From Pomphorhynchus laevis (taxonomy: Eukaryota > Acanthocephala > Palaeacanthocephala > Echinorhynchida > Pomphorhynchidae): a stretch of DNA of 64,000 bases. Below, one piece after another: positions 12,801 to 27,800 of the stretch. The position numbers were made by a program, and so were the translations under genes. The DNA lies in assembly GCA_012934845.2 (NCBI GenBank), contig WNNJ02003214.1, positions 186,001 to 250,000 on the forward strand. Direction: 5' to 3'. The notes under the pieces were generated by a model. It did no database searches and was not told the DNA's origin. It saw only the letters and a list, made by a program, of their open reading frames with translations. The first letter of the stretch is position 1. Every line of letters begins with the position of its first letter.

Positions 12801-15800
12801 AAAATTGAAATTTGCATCGAACATTTGCAATTGTTTAGACACGACAAATTAAATAAATTAAAATAATAAAATTTCGTTGGATGCTAACAGATGATTTTTC
12901 AAATCAATTTAATTTAATAATACTTTAAAAGTATCCCTACACCGAAATATAATATAAACATTATATAATATAAACATTATAATAATATGATTATAATATA
13001 ATATAACGTAATATAATATAAACATTATATTAATATAATGTTTATATTTTTATTGGTAGAGTGTTCTGTTTCTATTCTCTGAAGGTACAATTATAAAAGA
13101 TAAACTTCTATATATTAGAAAACATGGTACCAGTAAAAATCATTTTTAATTAATTATTAATTAATTAAAATATTAATTACTTTAATAATTATTACATTTA
13201 TAATTACTTATAAATTTATCAATTTTAAAATTTATGTCCCTTTTAATTAAAAGGTGATTTAAGATAAAGCGTTAAAAATAAATCGATCAAGTGATGATAA
13301 TAGATTATTTTGCGAACATTAAAAAAATAAATATTCATAATTTGTTCAAACTAATAAAAAAAGTCTAATTTATTTAATTATATTGTATTAAAGGCAGATT
13401 TTAAATGTTAGCTCTCTTCTTAAAAGTAGACGTCATTCATGTAATTTTCAATGCATAAATTGCCGATCCATTACCCATTTTTCATTTGTTTACGGATGTT
13501 TTAAGCACATTGGATAGAGAATATATCCAATAATCAAATTGTTTTTGGCCCATACGAGAAAGGAAATACATAGGATTACCATTTATAAATAATTTTTGGA
13601 ATATTAATTTAAAAATATTTGTTTCAAACAATAAAACATTTAATACTTCAAATATTGAATTTGAAGTATTAAATGTATAATTTGAAGTATTAAATGTATA
13701 AGTATTAAATATATAATTTAATACTTCAAATATTGTTTTGTATAATAGTAAAAGACTGATCCTACACAACATTTTGAAAAAGAAACCCAGACATTATAAC
13801 TATGGAGTTGTTAATAAATTTCTTGTTTGGAATTCGATAAAATATATGTGGGTTATACATCCCAACCATTAGAGACTAGATTAAAACAACACAACAATAC
13901 ACTCAAAAGGGCCTGAGTAGCGCTATTGTTGACCATAGTTTAAATTTAGATCACAATATTGACTATAATAATACTGTTGTTTTAGCAAAAGAAACCAATT
14001 GTTTAAATAGAAAAATTCTTGAGGCTTATTACATTCATAAAAACTCCAATATTATTATGCCGAATAATAAACCATACTTAACGTTAAATATTTTGTAAAG
14101 ATGTTGTAAACGATTCTTTTGTTTAAATAATCCTTTCTATTTTATTTTTATACTTTATTTAGTTTTTCTAGTACTTTTAATTATTATTTTTATATTTTTC
14201 TGATTTTTTCAAATTATTTATTTTAAATGAAAATATTATGGTAATTATTTTTGTTTTGTTTCTAAACTATTTTGAACCATTTATTGCGTTTTGTGTACCT
14301 TCAAAAGTTGCCGAAATTGTGTCAAAAATTCAAACAACAACGAAAACAGCTGGTTATCGCTAATTACAGCAGCACCTGCTGAAGCAAATGGCGGCAATCA
14401 TTTTGAACTTTTTTATATAAGCATGTACATAAAAAAATTGTAATTTTCTGAAGATACTAACAGAAATTAGCGAAATATCAAAAATAATTTCTTCTTTCCT
14501 TTTGTAGCCTCCAATAATTATTTATCAATAATGGATCGTTATCAACTATTTAAAAACAAATTGCTTGAATTTTAAAGTCGGTGAATAAAGCGCGGAATTG
14601 AAGCTAAAATACACACAACTATGTAAAAATAAATAATTTACTATAAAATTAAGATTAAAAATAATACATGTGAGGATAATGTTGTGCTACAATAAAAAGA
14701 AATTCAGCTCGCAGATGCAATCACGTTCAATTAAAAACATTAATTGGAAGTGGCTGCACGAAAATAGTGATTCGGGTAGCGGATCACACACATGGGGATC
14801 GTCCTTTATAGATCGTGATAATGCGATCCCTTACCAAAAGTTATATACAAAAATGTATATCTACACCACTAAAGCGACTAGTCTAGTGAACGCAACTTTG
14901 GAAGCGTGATACAGAAATCCCTAGTTCGAATCTAGTAAGCACCAGTTTACGAAGTAAGCAGATAGTAAGGTGTAAACGTGAAATGTAGATCGGGGGTCAG
15001 CAGCTGACGAATCCTACGCAGGCTGATTGGTAGCGTCCAGCTTTATCATGAATAGAAACAATACATGTGAGGATGATGTCGTTTTAAAACCAGAACAATT
15101 TCAGCTCATAGATGCAATCAAGTAAAATTTAAAACATTCATTACAAGTGCCAGTATAAATAACAGTGATCCAGCTAGCGGATCACTCACCTATTTTAGGT
15201 TTCGAATAGATCGTTAGAATACGATCCCTACCAAAAATAATATACAGAAATGTATATCCACATCACTGGAGCAGCTAGCATAGTGGATGTAATGTTGGAA
15301 GCGAGATACATACGTCCCGAGTTCGACTCCGATCAGCACCAGTGTACAGAATAAGCATATAATTAGGTGAGATGTAGGTCTGAGTCAGCAGCTGATGATA
15401 CCCACCCAGGCTTATTAGTAGCGTTCTGATGTATCAAGAATAGGAACAATACCTGTGAGTATAATGTTGTGCCACTACCAGAAGAATTTCACCTTACAGA
15501 TGCAATCAAATTAAATTAAATATAAAATGTTTAAATAGTTAAATGTTGTAAATATATTATTTATTTATATTTAAATATTATAATTGTTATATAATGGTTG
15601 AAGCGAGTGCACTGCAAACTTCATGTACAGCGTTTAAACCTCAACCATGTACTCTCTATTGACATCTCTGTATGCACACGTCAAAACCACAAGATCACGT
15701 TGTCGAAGGTCGTAGTGACACCCAATGATGAAGCAGCTTCACACTTCATAATTGTTATTTAATAATTATCTGATTATTATGATTTTTCGAAATTAATATT

Positions 15801-18800
15801 ATTTATTATAAACCAAAAGGGTTCCGCAAATGGGCCATTATATATACAATCTCAAAATTGCTTTCTTCCTTAAGAAATTGTTATGAGCTCACCACGTTGC
15901 TGAATTTTTGTGGATATCCTTGCTCTGATACTTCTTATACAGTCACTGTATTCCCAGCGACTGCTTGATGCATAACGAGATGCCATCTGCTTGAATGCAC
16001 AGACCCATTCCTCCGATTGTCGAAATTACGATCGGATGAAAGAAGGCACTCTCAACTCTTGTGATTCTCTCATTATATTTAGCGTTCTTTCTATTCTCAT
16101 GATATTTAAATGCATCACGAATGCGATCTAGAGAATTAGAAAAAGCCAAGCTATTATAAACGCAGATATTCAAAAAGAAGCGCGCGCCGTCATATCTCCA
16201 TATAGTCCATTGAATCATATATCTGAACGTGCCTCTCTCTATCTCGTGTTGTTGTTTGCGAATCAAACAACACTGTGTCCGGTACCGGTTAAATAAGCGA
16301 TTCCCTCGATACAAGACGACAGAAACTTTTTAGCAAACTGCTGATTTCGCCGCAACTATATTGTGTCGAATAAATGTAAATCCTCCAGTCCTACATGAAA
16401 GCACATGTGTCATGTCGAATATGTTCCCTCAGGAACAATTGTTATATACATTTCTCGAATTAAATCCATAGCGCACAACAAGTGCTTTTTGAAACTCCCT
16501 GGTAGTTAGGAATATGTTACCTGCATATAAGTTGGAGCTTAGCCATGTCGATGCACCCGGTGTGGCCGCATTCATTAGGATGGTCCGCATGTTTTTATTC
16601 GAATCGAGGATAACTTTATCCCGTAATTATGTATAGGCTTGATGTTTGTCTGTCCGAATTTATCCAGAAATATTATGTTGTCTGATAACCAACTCCCTTC
16701 CTTCCATTCTTTCAACAGTTGGTCGGCACATTGATAACAAATTCTCAAAAGCGAATTTTGCAGCAACCATTATATCACAGACGTTCAAACCACCGAATCT
16801 ATATGGCAATGATATCAGTTTCTTTAGTTCACTGTTCACCCTATCCAAACCGAGAATTTCTGGTTATTATGATTATTATGATTAAAATTATTATCATAAT
16901 TATATTATCATAATAAATGATTATGATAATAATTATTAATAATTATCTGAGTATAATTTATTCCTTTCCCGCAACGTACGATGATGTTAAAAATAAACAC
17001 TTGTAGAATCAAAGTTCGGATAAACAAAGTTCAAAAAATAAAAATTCTGAAAAACTAGTCTTAGAATGTTAAAATTTTTATCGAATTAGACTATCGAGCT
17101 CGTGCAATTCAAAGCAAGAGATTTATTTTACAATAGCGGTCTAGCAAACTTAAAGCATTCTGAATATTTCCAGGATCTCTCGAGTATATCGCTAGATCGT
17201 CTGCGTACAAAAGACAAGCTCCATACTAGTTAATGAAGGTTGGAAAATCCGAAATAAAGAGTGGAAAAAGTAGAGAAATCAAAGGATCGCATTGCGGAAC
17301 ACAGTTTGATTGTATAAGTTTCAAAGTATCAAATGCAATTGTAGATGCAAATTTCGTGGGGAGTATTCATGGATTACATTGTAGATTAATTTGCATACCT
17401 TAGTCAAATGCTTAATTTTTCTAATAAAGGATCACGATTAACCGAATCAAATGCCTTTGCGAAGTTGACAAATCAACGTAACAGGGTGCCTCTCTAATTT
17501 AGCGTCAAGAATTGCTTGTCACAATTTTATGCGTGCTCTATCTGTCGAATGTCCTAGTCTGAAACCGTATTGTTCACGTGGCAACATGTGTTTGGTGTAG
17601 GTGAGAAGACGGCGATTAACTATAGAGGAAAACAGTTTGTAGACCTGGCTCAGTAATGGCTCGATAGTTATCAAAGCATTTTAGATCACCTTTTCCTTAA
17701 AATAACATTTTTATTATCACTCTTTTCCATTGATATGGGAACCTATTGCCAAAAAATACTGTGTTGAAAATAAACCCAATTGTTTCCTAAAATGCTGAAA
17801 GTTGATTTAAGATGTTCGATTTCTAATCCGTGGTTCGCACTAATTATTAAACCTCTTAGTTTTTCTCAGATTCCTTCCTAATTTCGCAAAATTCTATAAC
17901 TGTCATTATCAATTTCTTCACGCAAAATGTTTAATTTTGACCTTAGTTTTACTAATTCAGAGTTCTTCCATAACGAAAAGGGAGCTTGAAACCTCCGATC
18001 ATCTTCTATACACGATTAGAGATAACAATTTTGTACAATCGTATAACTCTCATCCATTTAATTAATAAGAAGCATGAAGCTGGTCGAAATTAATCTATCC
18101 AGATGAATTTTTATGATATCAACAATTCGACTCGGTTGGTTATTAGGTCTCACAATACATCGTACTCTATGGGTTTGGGTGAAGATATCATTATCTCGAG
18201 TGGCCGCTTTAGGGGAATACATATGATACTGCAGAAGATAAAGTCTCAATGTTTGAAAACACGAGGTCAATACTCTTTCCAGATGAACAAATATACGTGG
18301 GTTTTGTAGGGTTATGCAGACAAATACTAAACTACCTAAGGAATGAATTGAGTTCTAATTTAAAAGGAACGGGAAGTTTGTACCGGGCATTAAAATCGCC
18401 TAAGACGATTACTCTTGTTTGCATTGCAAAAAAGAAGAAAATGCTGATAGCTCATTTATGATACCGGCTTATGGCATTGTGGGTTCAAAATAACATGCAA
18501 CGATAATTATACTGGGAGTTTCTGCGATGATTATACAAACTACCATTCCACCTATCGGTCTACCTCTTTAGAACTGTGGGGCTAGAAGCATTTGTTTCTA
18601 GCAATATTACAACATCGAACTCAGTTAAGTATTTATTAAGATCTTCATCAATGAGAAAACGTAATCCTTCAACATTGTACAACAACATTTTGAACGGAGT
18701 AGCGTTCAAAATGACATCATTACGATTTGAGATATAATGCTCACCATAAATGCATATCCTATTATCTCCGGTGAATGAGCGTACATCTGACTGTTATATC

Positions 18801-21800
18801 CGACTTACAGTCATATTCTGACGGTTATTTATTTTAGATACTAGTGAGGACGTATATGAATACTAATAAATGCCTCGGAAGTATTTTTAATTATTATGTT
18901 ACGCGCTCTCAGCGCCATCGCATTAATTGACTTTAATATAGAGCACACAGATAGGCTATCGCAACCCGAAACGACAGCAACAATCAATGTTTTACCTACT
19001 TAGTCGCGAACTATGAAGTGATTTCGTAGCGATGTCCTACCAAGACCAAGGACTCTTGAAAGAAACAGCACTATAATCACGATAAGATGCGATCCTAGAC
19101 ATTTGCTGAACATCAGTACTCAATCGACTATTTTTATATATGCAAGCACACAATCTTTCAGATAACGTTTTCAACTGACTAGCCGTACAAAATGGGCAAA
19201 ATACCAGCCTGCTCATAAAATCTTTAGGTAACAATATTGGAGTCAAACTTACACTAAAACAGGGTAATTGCTTGTTAAGCAAGAAATAAAATGCTCCATA
19301 TCATCATTAATATAGGATTAATACTCGGCACGCTGTTTGTAAATGTAGTGAAAACGTGCACATTGAGCAGTTTGCTGTTAGATATGAAACACTGAGATAT
19401 TGATGATTGTAATTCTTTACAGGCAGACTTGGATCGAGTTCATGATTGATGCCGCTCTACTGGATTACGTCTTAACGCTGATAAGTGTATACTTATGAGG
19501 ATGGGTAGAAAATCCAGTAATTTTTCATATCATATCGGCGATGTTCTTCTCACTGAAGTATCACATTATAGGGATTTAGGAATTATCGCGCAGGTATCAT
19601 TAAAAACTAAACTTAACAATAAAAAAGCAATTAAAAGCGCTGCTCGTGCACTATATTTTGTAAAAAACTCATTCCTTAAGATTACCACTAATGTCTTTAG
19701 AAATTTGTTTAACAAGTTGGTTCGTCCGCATTTAGAGCATGTAATTCAGGCTTCTTTCCAGATCACCAAACAAGAAAGGATAGATATTGAGTCAGTCCTA
19801 AGGTGAGGTTCCCGTTTATGTTCGAATGCGGGATTGGATTATGCATCTCGATTAGATTTGCTAAGAATTCAACCGATGTCATCACGCTTTTTGTTTCTTG
19901 ACTTGATATGAATGTATGCGCTTGTACACCGGTTGGATGGTTATCCGAGTGGTTCGATCACATTACGTTCATCGATTTTGAGAGATCACAGCAAAACTGT
20001 CTATAAAACAAGGCATGGTAGGTATCCAAAATGCTGGAGACTGTCGCACAGGGTACTTAATATTTGGAATTCTCTGTCTGAGGAAATCGCTTCCGCCCGG
20101 AGTCTGCATTTGTTCAAAAAATTATTAAAGGCATGGATCATCAAGAAGACGAGAAACGAGTCATGGACAAATTTGCAATGATTTGTTTCTTTTGCTTGTT
20201 GACTTCTTTTTCTTGTTTCTTATTTTTTAGTTATATTTTTTTAAACGGTGATCAGCCAAAATAGCCTTATGGCTAAGCCTTGGAAGAATAATAATAATTG
20301 TTCCATTGCATGTGCAGCGCCTGCCCGCTGATTACATCTTATTTGGTTTAGTTGCACGAGCGAAGTTAGCGGAAGAAATCGAAAATAAAAGATAAGTAAG
20401 CATAAATAAGTTGATCATTATCAATTTAAATAACTAAATCAGCAATTTGATGATATTATAATAATAATTATTATTATAAATTCTAATTTAGTTGTATTTA
20501 TATCAAACAATTATAAAGTTTAGTAGCACACATTTAAATAACAATAGGTTTTGCATTTGGGACAAGGCAAATATTTTGAACTTTATTAATAATTAGTAGT
20601 TTAAATAATTAAATAAAAAATTTTGATATCTTAAAATAGTGAAATGACTACCTGTAAATACATCTCTTAGAATCTCCGTATGATACCTGGAAATTAGAGA
20701 TTGTGGAAGTTCTCGAAGATAGAGTCTTATAATATCAGCGATAGCAAAGGCGTTTTCACTTTTCAAGCGCAGGTCGTTCCCTGACTTTATTTTGCGTTTT
20801 AGTTCTGCAATCTTAGATTTTACTGCTGGCTTTCGAAATAAATCTATGTACTCTGACGATATAGATAGCAAAAATAGCATGCATTCTATAATCCGAACGG
20901 GTAGTGAACCACTTTGCTTTCGTTGAACATGATTTATTGGTATACCAAATATATTGTTTACATCTCGATTAGAGCAGTTAAATTTGTTATCTGACGGTAA
21001 CACAGACCTTCAAGTATAACAAAATATGTTGAATAAAAAATGTATATTTGCTAACATATATAGAATTAAAATCATATTTGATGCACTATAGGATTGTACA
21101 ATTCGGTCAACAAAAGTTAAATACTTAAAAGTGATACATGAATTAATAAAAAATACAATGTTCATATGATAGGATATTTTGATTCGATAAAACTATCAAT
21201 CAAACAGTCCATTATTTATAGTCACTTATTTTAGGCAACAAGTCTAGTCCAATATTAAAAGGTATATAGACAATATAAAGCTATTTTGATATTTACTGAA
21301 TTGTAAATTGCTATTCGTTCTTATCGTCAGTTTTTATTAACTTTAATGTCTCTGAATTTATGTTAGTAATTTATTAATTTACGTAATTGATTTACGTCAC
21401 CGTGATTATTAGTTTTATTAATATTAAAAAATATTTAGAAGAAAAAAAAACAATTAAATAGAGAAATTAAATTAATGCTTTTGAATTAAAGGTTTAATTT
21501 TTTCAAATAAAATATGATTTCGATTTTTTCGTGTGGTTAAAAATAACTGATTACTAAATCTTTCAATATACTTGATATTGAAATATACTGTGGTCTTTTA
21601 CATGTTATCTTGCATTTCTTTTCAGAGCACATTATCAATTTGTACATTGATTAATTAATCACTAATTAAAAATATTCATGATTAAAACATTTAATATTAA
21701 TCATTAATACTGAATTTAAATGCTAATTAAATTATACAATATTTTCTATGAAAATTTGATATGCAGAAAATGTTATACAACTTTAAATATGTTCACTAAT

Positions 21801-24800
21801 AAGTAGTTTAAAATATTATTGAGAATAATGTCTTCAACTTATTAGTAAAGTAAAATGAATATATTTGATTTATTCTATTGCCTTGTATTCTCTTACTTTT
21901 TTGTGGTGTGATTTTGAATTGTGTTTAGATTAAGTAATTTTCAAGATAAATAATCAAATATATTTTACAGGGAAGCCATTCCTTTTAGTCATATAAAAAA
22001 TAGTGCTAATTATATAAAATATAAATATTAAAAATTTACAAATTAATTTAATGACAATGTTTTGTTATACTCGTTAACTAAAACATTTAATTGTTTATTT
22101 AATTGTTTATTTAAACAATAAAAAATTATTGCATTTAATAAAATAAAAATTATTTTATTTTTTAATTGTTTATTTTAATTGTTTAAACTTTGTTTGTTGA
22201 ATAACAAAAAATTAAAATAACAATTGAAAATATTTATTGGTTTCTTTTTAAAGCATAAAATTAAAAGGTTAATAAAAATTGATGTAAATTTAAAGGAACG
22301 AAGAAATTAGTTTTATTCGTCTTTATTTTATAGCACGTGTATAAAGCAACACAACGATGTTAGATAACGAGAATGATTATCTTCGGAGTTTAATCTTGGC
22401 TTCGCCCAAGAATTAGGAAATTGATTCTCGGGAATAATGCAAAGACATTATGTTTGATAAAGCATGCATTTACCTGTAACAATATTTGTTCGTCATATCG
22501 TACATCCACAGTAAATTTTCTTTCAAATGCAGACTGCGTCAGTGGCTTCAGTCTAACATTTATCTTTGATTGTTTTATTACGTTTTCCCTTTATGCTGTT
22601 TTTATTTAATTTTTATTTTTTGTGATCCAACTTTCTATTAGCCTTTGGCTCTTAAGTTGTATATTAAAGACGTCTTAAGAATATATTAAGCAGATCGTGT
22701 ATTGTATTTGAAAAATCATTAAAAGATATTATATCGTGATGAACTACTCAAATCAGAAATATTCGTAAATAAAACGAACGCGGCTCAATTTGCTATATCG
22801 AAGTCAATCATAAAGGATTTGATGAAATTACAAAAATTATACTAAATAACTTTTCAAATGCAATGTGCTAGATCGGATTTAAAACAATAAGTGTAGAGAA
22901 TACGACTAGGTGCTTCTCCGACAAAATTTGTAATGCTGTAATTACGGGTTATTTAATATATATTAAATATTAAATATATAAATACTATAAATATCAATTT
23001 ATTTCTTGTATTTTTATGAATTTAAAAGTACGAAAAAATAAGTTTTTTTTTTCTAAAAATTACAATATTTAATATGGTAACTTCATTGCTCTTGAACAAA
23101 GAGCAATGAAGGTACCATTTTGTATTGATACATGTACCATATATAAAATTATGTAATTTTATTAAAAGCTGTAAAGAGTAATTATATTGCAGTCAATAAA
23201 CATATAGATTATGTTTATGTATTGTTTATACAAACATTATTACAAACAACAGATAATTTATTATCAAATAAGCTATATGTAATATAGTTTATCAATTTTT
23301 AATTTTTAATCTTTAATTTTCCAAAATAAACAATATTTTGATATAGTCAGTCAAAAAGATTTTGACTCGTTTATTAAAGCAAAATCATATTTTTATATTT
23401 TTCTAGCTTCTGATAGCATCATTAGAAAAACAACACAATTTGTTCTATAGTGTTTTGTATTTCTGATCGTATTGAACAAATTGCATAAAACTTCATTCAA
23501 AATACCCAACTATTTATTGTAGTTTATAAATTTACAGAAACGGAGAAATTAATTTTATTCAAAAAAAATACAATATTTCGATAGCTACGTTACCTTCAGG
23601 AAAATTAAAAGCAGTTTATTCAATAAAATGTTTGTAATTTTGTTATAAAATTAAATTACAAACAGGGAAAATTACTGTTTTTAATTTTTCTAAAGATGTT
23701 ATCATGAGCTATCGAAATAAAACTAATTTATTCTTCCTTTAAATTTAAACTAATTTATTGTATTATCTGTTGCGATAAAGATAATCTATGCGTTCATTGC
23801 CTGCAGAATTAATACAAAATCACTGTTTTTTTATCAATCAATACAAAATTGATTGATTAAAAATTAAAAATTACACTATCGAAATATATGAGCTATCGAT
23901 ATATTGAACATAATATTATTTAATATTAATATTATAACTTGATTCATTCACACGATAGTTTTTCGAATAAAACTAATTTATACGTTAATGTAAATTTATA
24001 AAGTTACTAAATATTAAAGTGTTTTCCAAGAAAAGTAAAAATAAAAGGGTTAACGACAATTAGATTTCATCAACAGATGTATGCATTAGAAAATGTTTAA
24101 TTTACATACGTACTCTTACCTTGGATGTTTTGAAACATCTTTGTGAACAATATTATATCTTGATTCTATCTCACGAATTTGTTGATATGCGTAAACTTGT
24201 GCAGTTTCTAACTCTATTATGCTTAGATTTCCTATATATAGTTCTTCTTCTAATTCAAACATGTTTCCATTCGTCCAACTACGTGCTCTAAATAATAATT
24301 ATATACTAATATAATAAATAAATGTTATTATAAAAAATAAATATAAATTAAATAATAATTAAATATTATAATAAAAAATAACAAAATTTAATAATTAAAT
24401 AAATTAAATAAATCACAAATAAATAATTTTGTTTTACCGAATAAATTCGGTAAAATACGATTATTCTTGTAAATAAACATTAATGTCTTCGAATATTTTA
24501 CCCATATTTAATAATAAATATCTGTTTTGGTAAATAAAATAACTAAAATATTGTTAGTGGGATTTGCAGGCCATTTTATAGACCATTTATCAAATGTAAT
24601 TAGTATATTGTTTGTATATAATACATTAATATATTGATTACATTGTTTATACTTTCTCGAGACAAATTAAATGTAATTTTGCGACTAATAATTTTGTCGC
24701 AACACTTAGATTAGGAGCCATTGATATTAAATAATTATTAATTAATTAATAATTAATTAATTATTAATTATATTCTATATAAAATTAAATTATTTTTATG

Positions 24801-27800
24801 AAAGTTTGTTACAAATATAAAAATAAAGAGATACCGGTTTTAAAACATCATACATACTATAAATATAACAATAAATTAAAAAAATATTTAATTGAATTTT
24901 AGCGTGTGCAACTTTTATGTTTTAGTTATCCAACTGGTTATATTCTTGATATGTTGAGACAAATTTTGTTTCATTGCCAAATATTATACTATCATAATTG
25001 GTTCTTGAAAATTTTTGATTTAACTGGAGAGTTAAATTTTTTAAATTAAAATTTAAAATTTTAAAAATATTAAAATTTTAATTTTTCGATTAATATTTTT
25101 CGATTAGATAAAATTTCGATTTGAAAATGAAAAAACAAAAATTTTTAAAATATTATTTAAATTAATATAGATATATAATAATTTGTATATATATAATGAA
25201 TTCTTAAAGAATCTTATAATTTCTAATCGTATAAGAGTTACTTCTATAAGAACAAAAACCTTCTTATGTATTTGTTAATATATTATTAACAAATATATTT
25301 ATTTGTTATAAATTTAATAATAATATTTTAATAATATTTTTTAATAATTAAATAAATCACAAATAAATAATTTTGTTAATAATTAACATTTATAATTGAA
25401 AATAACTCTAATTATAAAGTTACTGTAATCAAATATGATTTATGTTATTTAAAGTTAGGTCATGTTAATTTCAATGTTGAGCACCCTTAATGTATCATAA
25501 TAATTTTATTCACATGAACTACATAAATATTTAAATTTGTAAATTGTTGTAAGTTTGATATCACTGGCATCGTTGTCAAGCAGAAGTCGCAAGCTCTAGT
25601 TCAGAATTTTAATTGCTGACAGACCTTGTGAGTAATTTAAATTGCTGAGTCTTGTTAATTCGTAAAACCTTTGAAAAATCCTTACACGATATTTTGTGTA
25701 ATTCAATTTGCATGAAATCACATTAATATTAAACTGTTTTCAATGATGTGATTATATTTAATATTTTCAAAATTGAATATTAGCTGCTATTTTATCACTT
25801 ATATAATAGATTTTAGACGATGCGCCAATTTTATCAAATAATGACTTTCATTTTTAAATTTAAAGCATTTAAATTTATAATAAATACTAAACCCATAATA
25901 TTTTCTTCCATTTCAAATATATAGTTATTACAGGAACGAAGAAGAAGAAAATATCCTTTATTTGATAAAAAAAATCTATATTTCGATAGCTCCTGCTAAT
26001 ATCATCAGGATTACAATAAAATGTTTCACAATGAAACATTTCACAATGTTTCACCTAAACCATTTTTTTTGTAATCCTGATGATGATAGCAGTTTTGTAA
26101 TCCTGATGATAGCAGGAACTATCGAAATATAGATTTTTTTTATCAAATAAAGGATATTTTCTGCTTCTTAACAAACAATTAACAAACAATTATAAAAAAA
26201 GATAAAATTAATAAAGATATGTATAAAGAACTTACTAAATTAAAGGATAACCCTTTAATAACAACTATTGATAAAGCTAGTAATAACTTTGTCTTCATAT
26301 GCAGAAAGCTTTATTATGATATACTAGTGAAAGAGATTAATTCTAATGATTTAAATGTAAATCCAACATATGAACGTAGTGAGTTGAGTTTAGAAACAAT
26401 TATTACAAGTCACTGTTCTATAATGGATAAAAAGGGTATAAAGGTTGAATTAGATAATAAAACTATACCTATATTATATTGGAATCCAAAATTACATAAA
26501 AATCCAATAAAACCTAGGTTCATATGTAGTGCGTTTAAATGTACATTAAAACAACTTTCTGTTTATATGAATAAAATACTTAAAGTAATTAAAGCACACT
26601 TTAAAAAATATTGCAAGGTAATCGAAATTAATACTGGTATAAAACACTATTTCAGTATTAATTCTACAAAAGAATTTTTAGAACAGACAAAAGGAATAAA
26701 TTTTCAAAATATAAATACATACGATTTTAGTACTCTTTATACAAATCTAGATTTAGTAGATATTAAAGAAGCGTTAGTAAAATTAATTAATCTTATATTC
26801 GGGAGAAGATATACATATATATGTAATAATAACTATAACGCCTATTTAACAAAGCTTAAACCATCAAGTAAATATAAATATATGGATAAAATTGAATTAA
26901 TAGAATCCTTAAATATTTTGATAAATCAAAATTATTTAAAAGTAGAGACATTTATATTTAGACAAGTAAAAGGTGTTCCAATGGATGGTAATAGTAGCCC
27001 AATTATAGCTGACTTGTTTTTAAGCTTTATAGAATATGAATTTGTTCATAACTGTGTAAAAACTAAATCTAAACAATATAAATATATGAAATATATGTTT
27101 CGATACATTGATGATATATGTGTATTTAATTCTAATAATTTTTATTCAATTAGTGAGCACATTTATCCAGAAAGCCTTATTCTTAACAAAACCAATATTA
27201 ATGATAAATAAGGTGTATATCTAGATATGAACATTAAATTAACATTAACTAAAACTACTATTAATTTATATCGTAAAGATGACATATTTAAATTTACAAG
27301 AAACATATTTTTGCATGAGCATTCATGCATACTATATAATATAAAATATAATACATTAAATAATGAAATTTTAAGAATTGCAACAATATGTAATGATATT
27401 GGCTTTCTTCAAAATCATTTAAATAATTTAATAGATACATATTTTAAACTAGGTTACTATAAAAATAACATCAAGCAGAAAATAGTAAAATATATAAATC
27501 AACACAATAATATAAAGAATAAATTTAAACTCTTAAGTGGCAAATTTTTATGGATGGATAATAAATAATATACTTTGTATTAGAATAAGATACTAGATAG
27601 TTTTATCAGAGGAAATACATCATTAGCATGTATTTGGCCCCGCTGCTATGTTGGGTATGAGAGTTAGGGGCAGAAACCTGATAGCATAGCGGTTTCTCCT
27701 GATGATCTCTAATTCTTATTATGATACAACGTCTCTTATTTATTAGTCAATTCATTAAAATGACGTTTATTTTAAATTTCGTTTTTTAACTTGATTTAAA

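Noticed and set aside
15264-15344. A functional tRNA gene
   Set aside because: A- and B-boxes are good but the anticodon arm cannot be folded cleanly and the unit continues into a SINE tail repeated elsewhere.
20593-20651. Extension of the RhoGAP frame past 20652
   Set aside because: The extra residues lie beyond a clear donor and the next exon (12639-12772) restores family similarity in phase.
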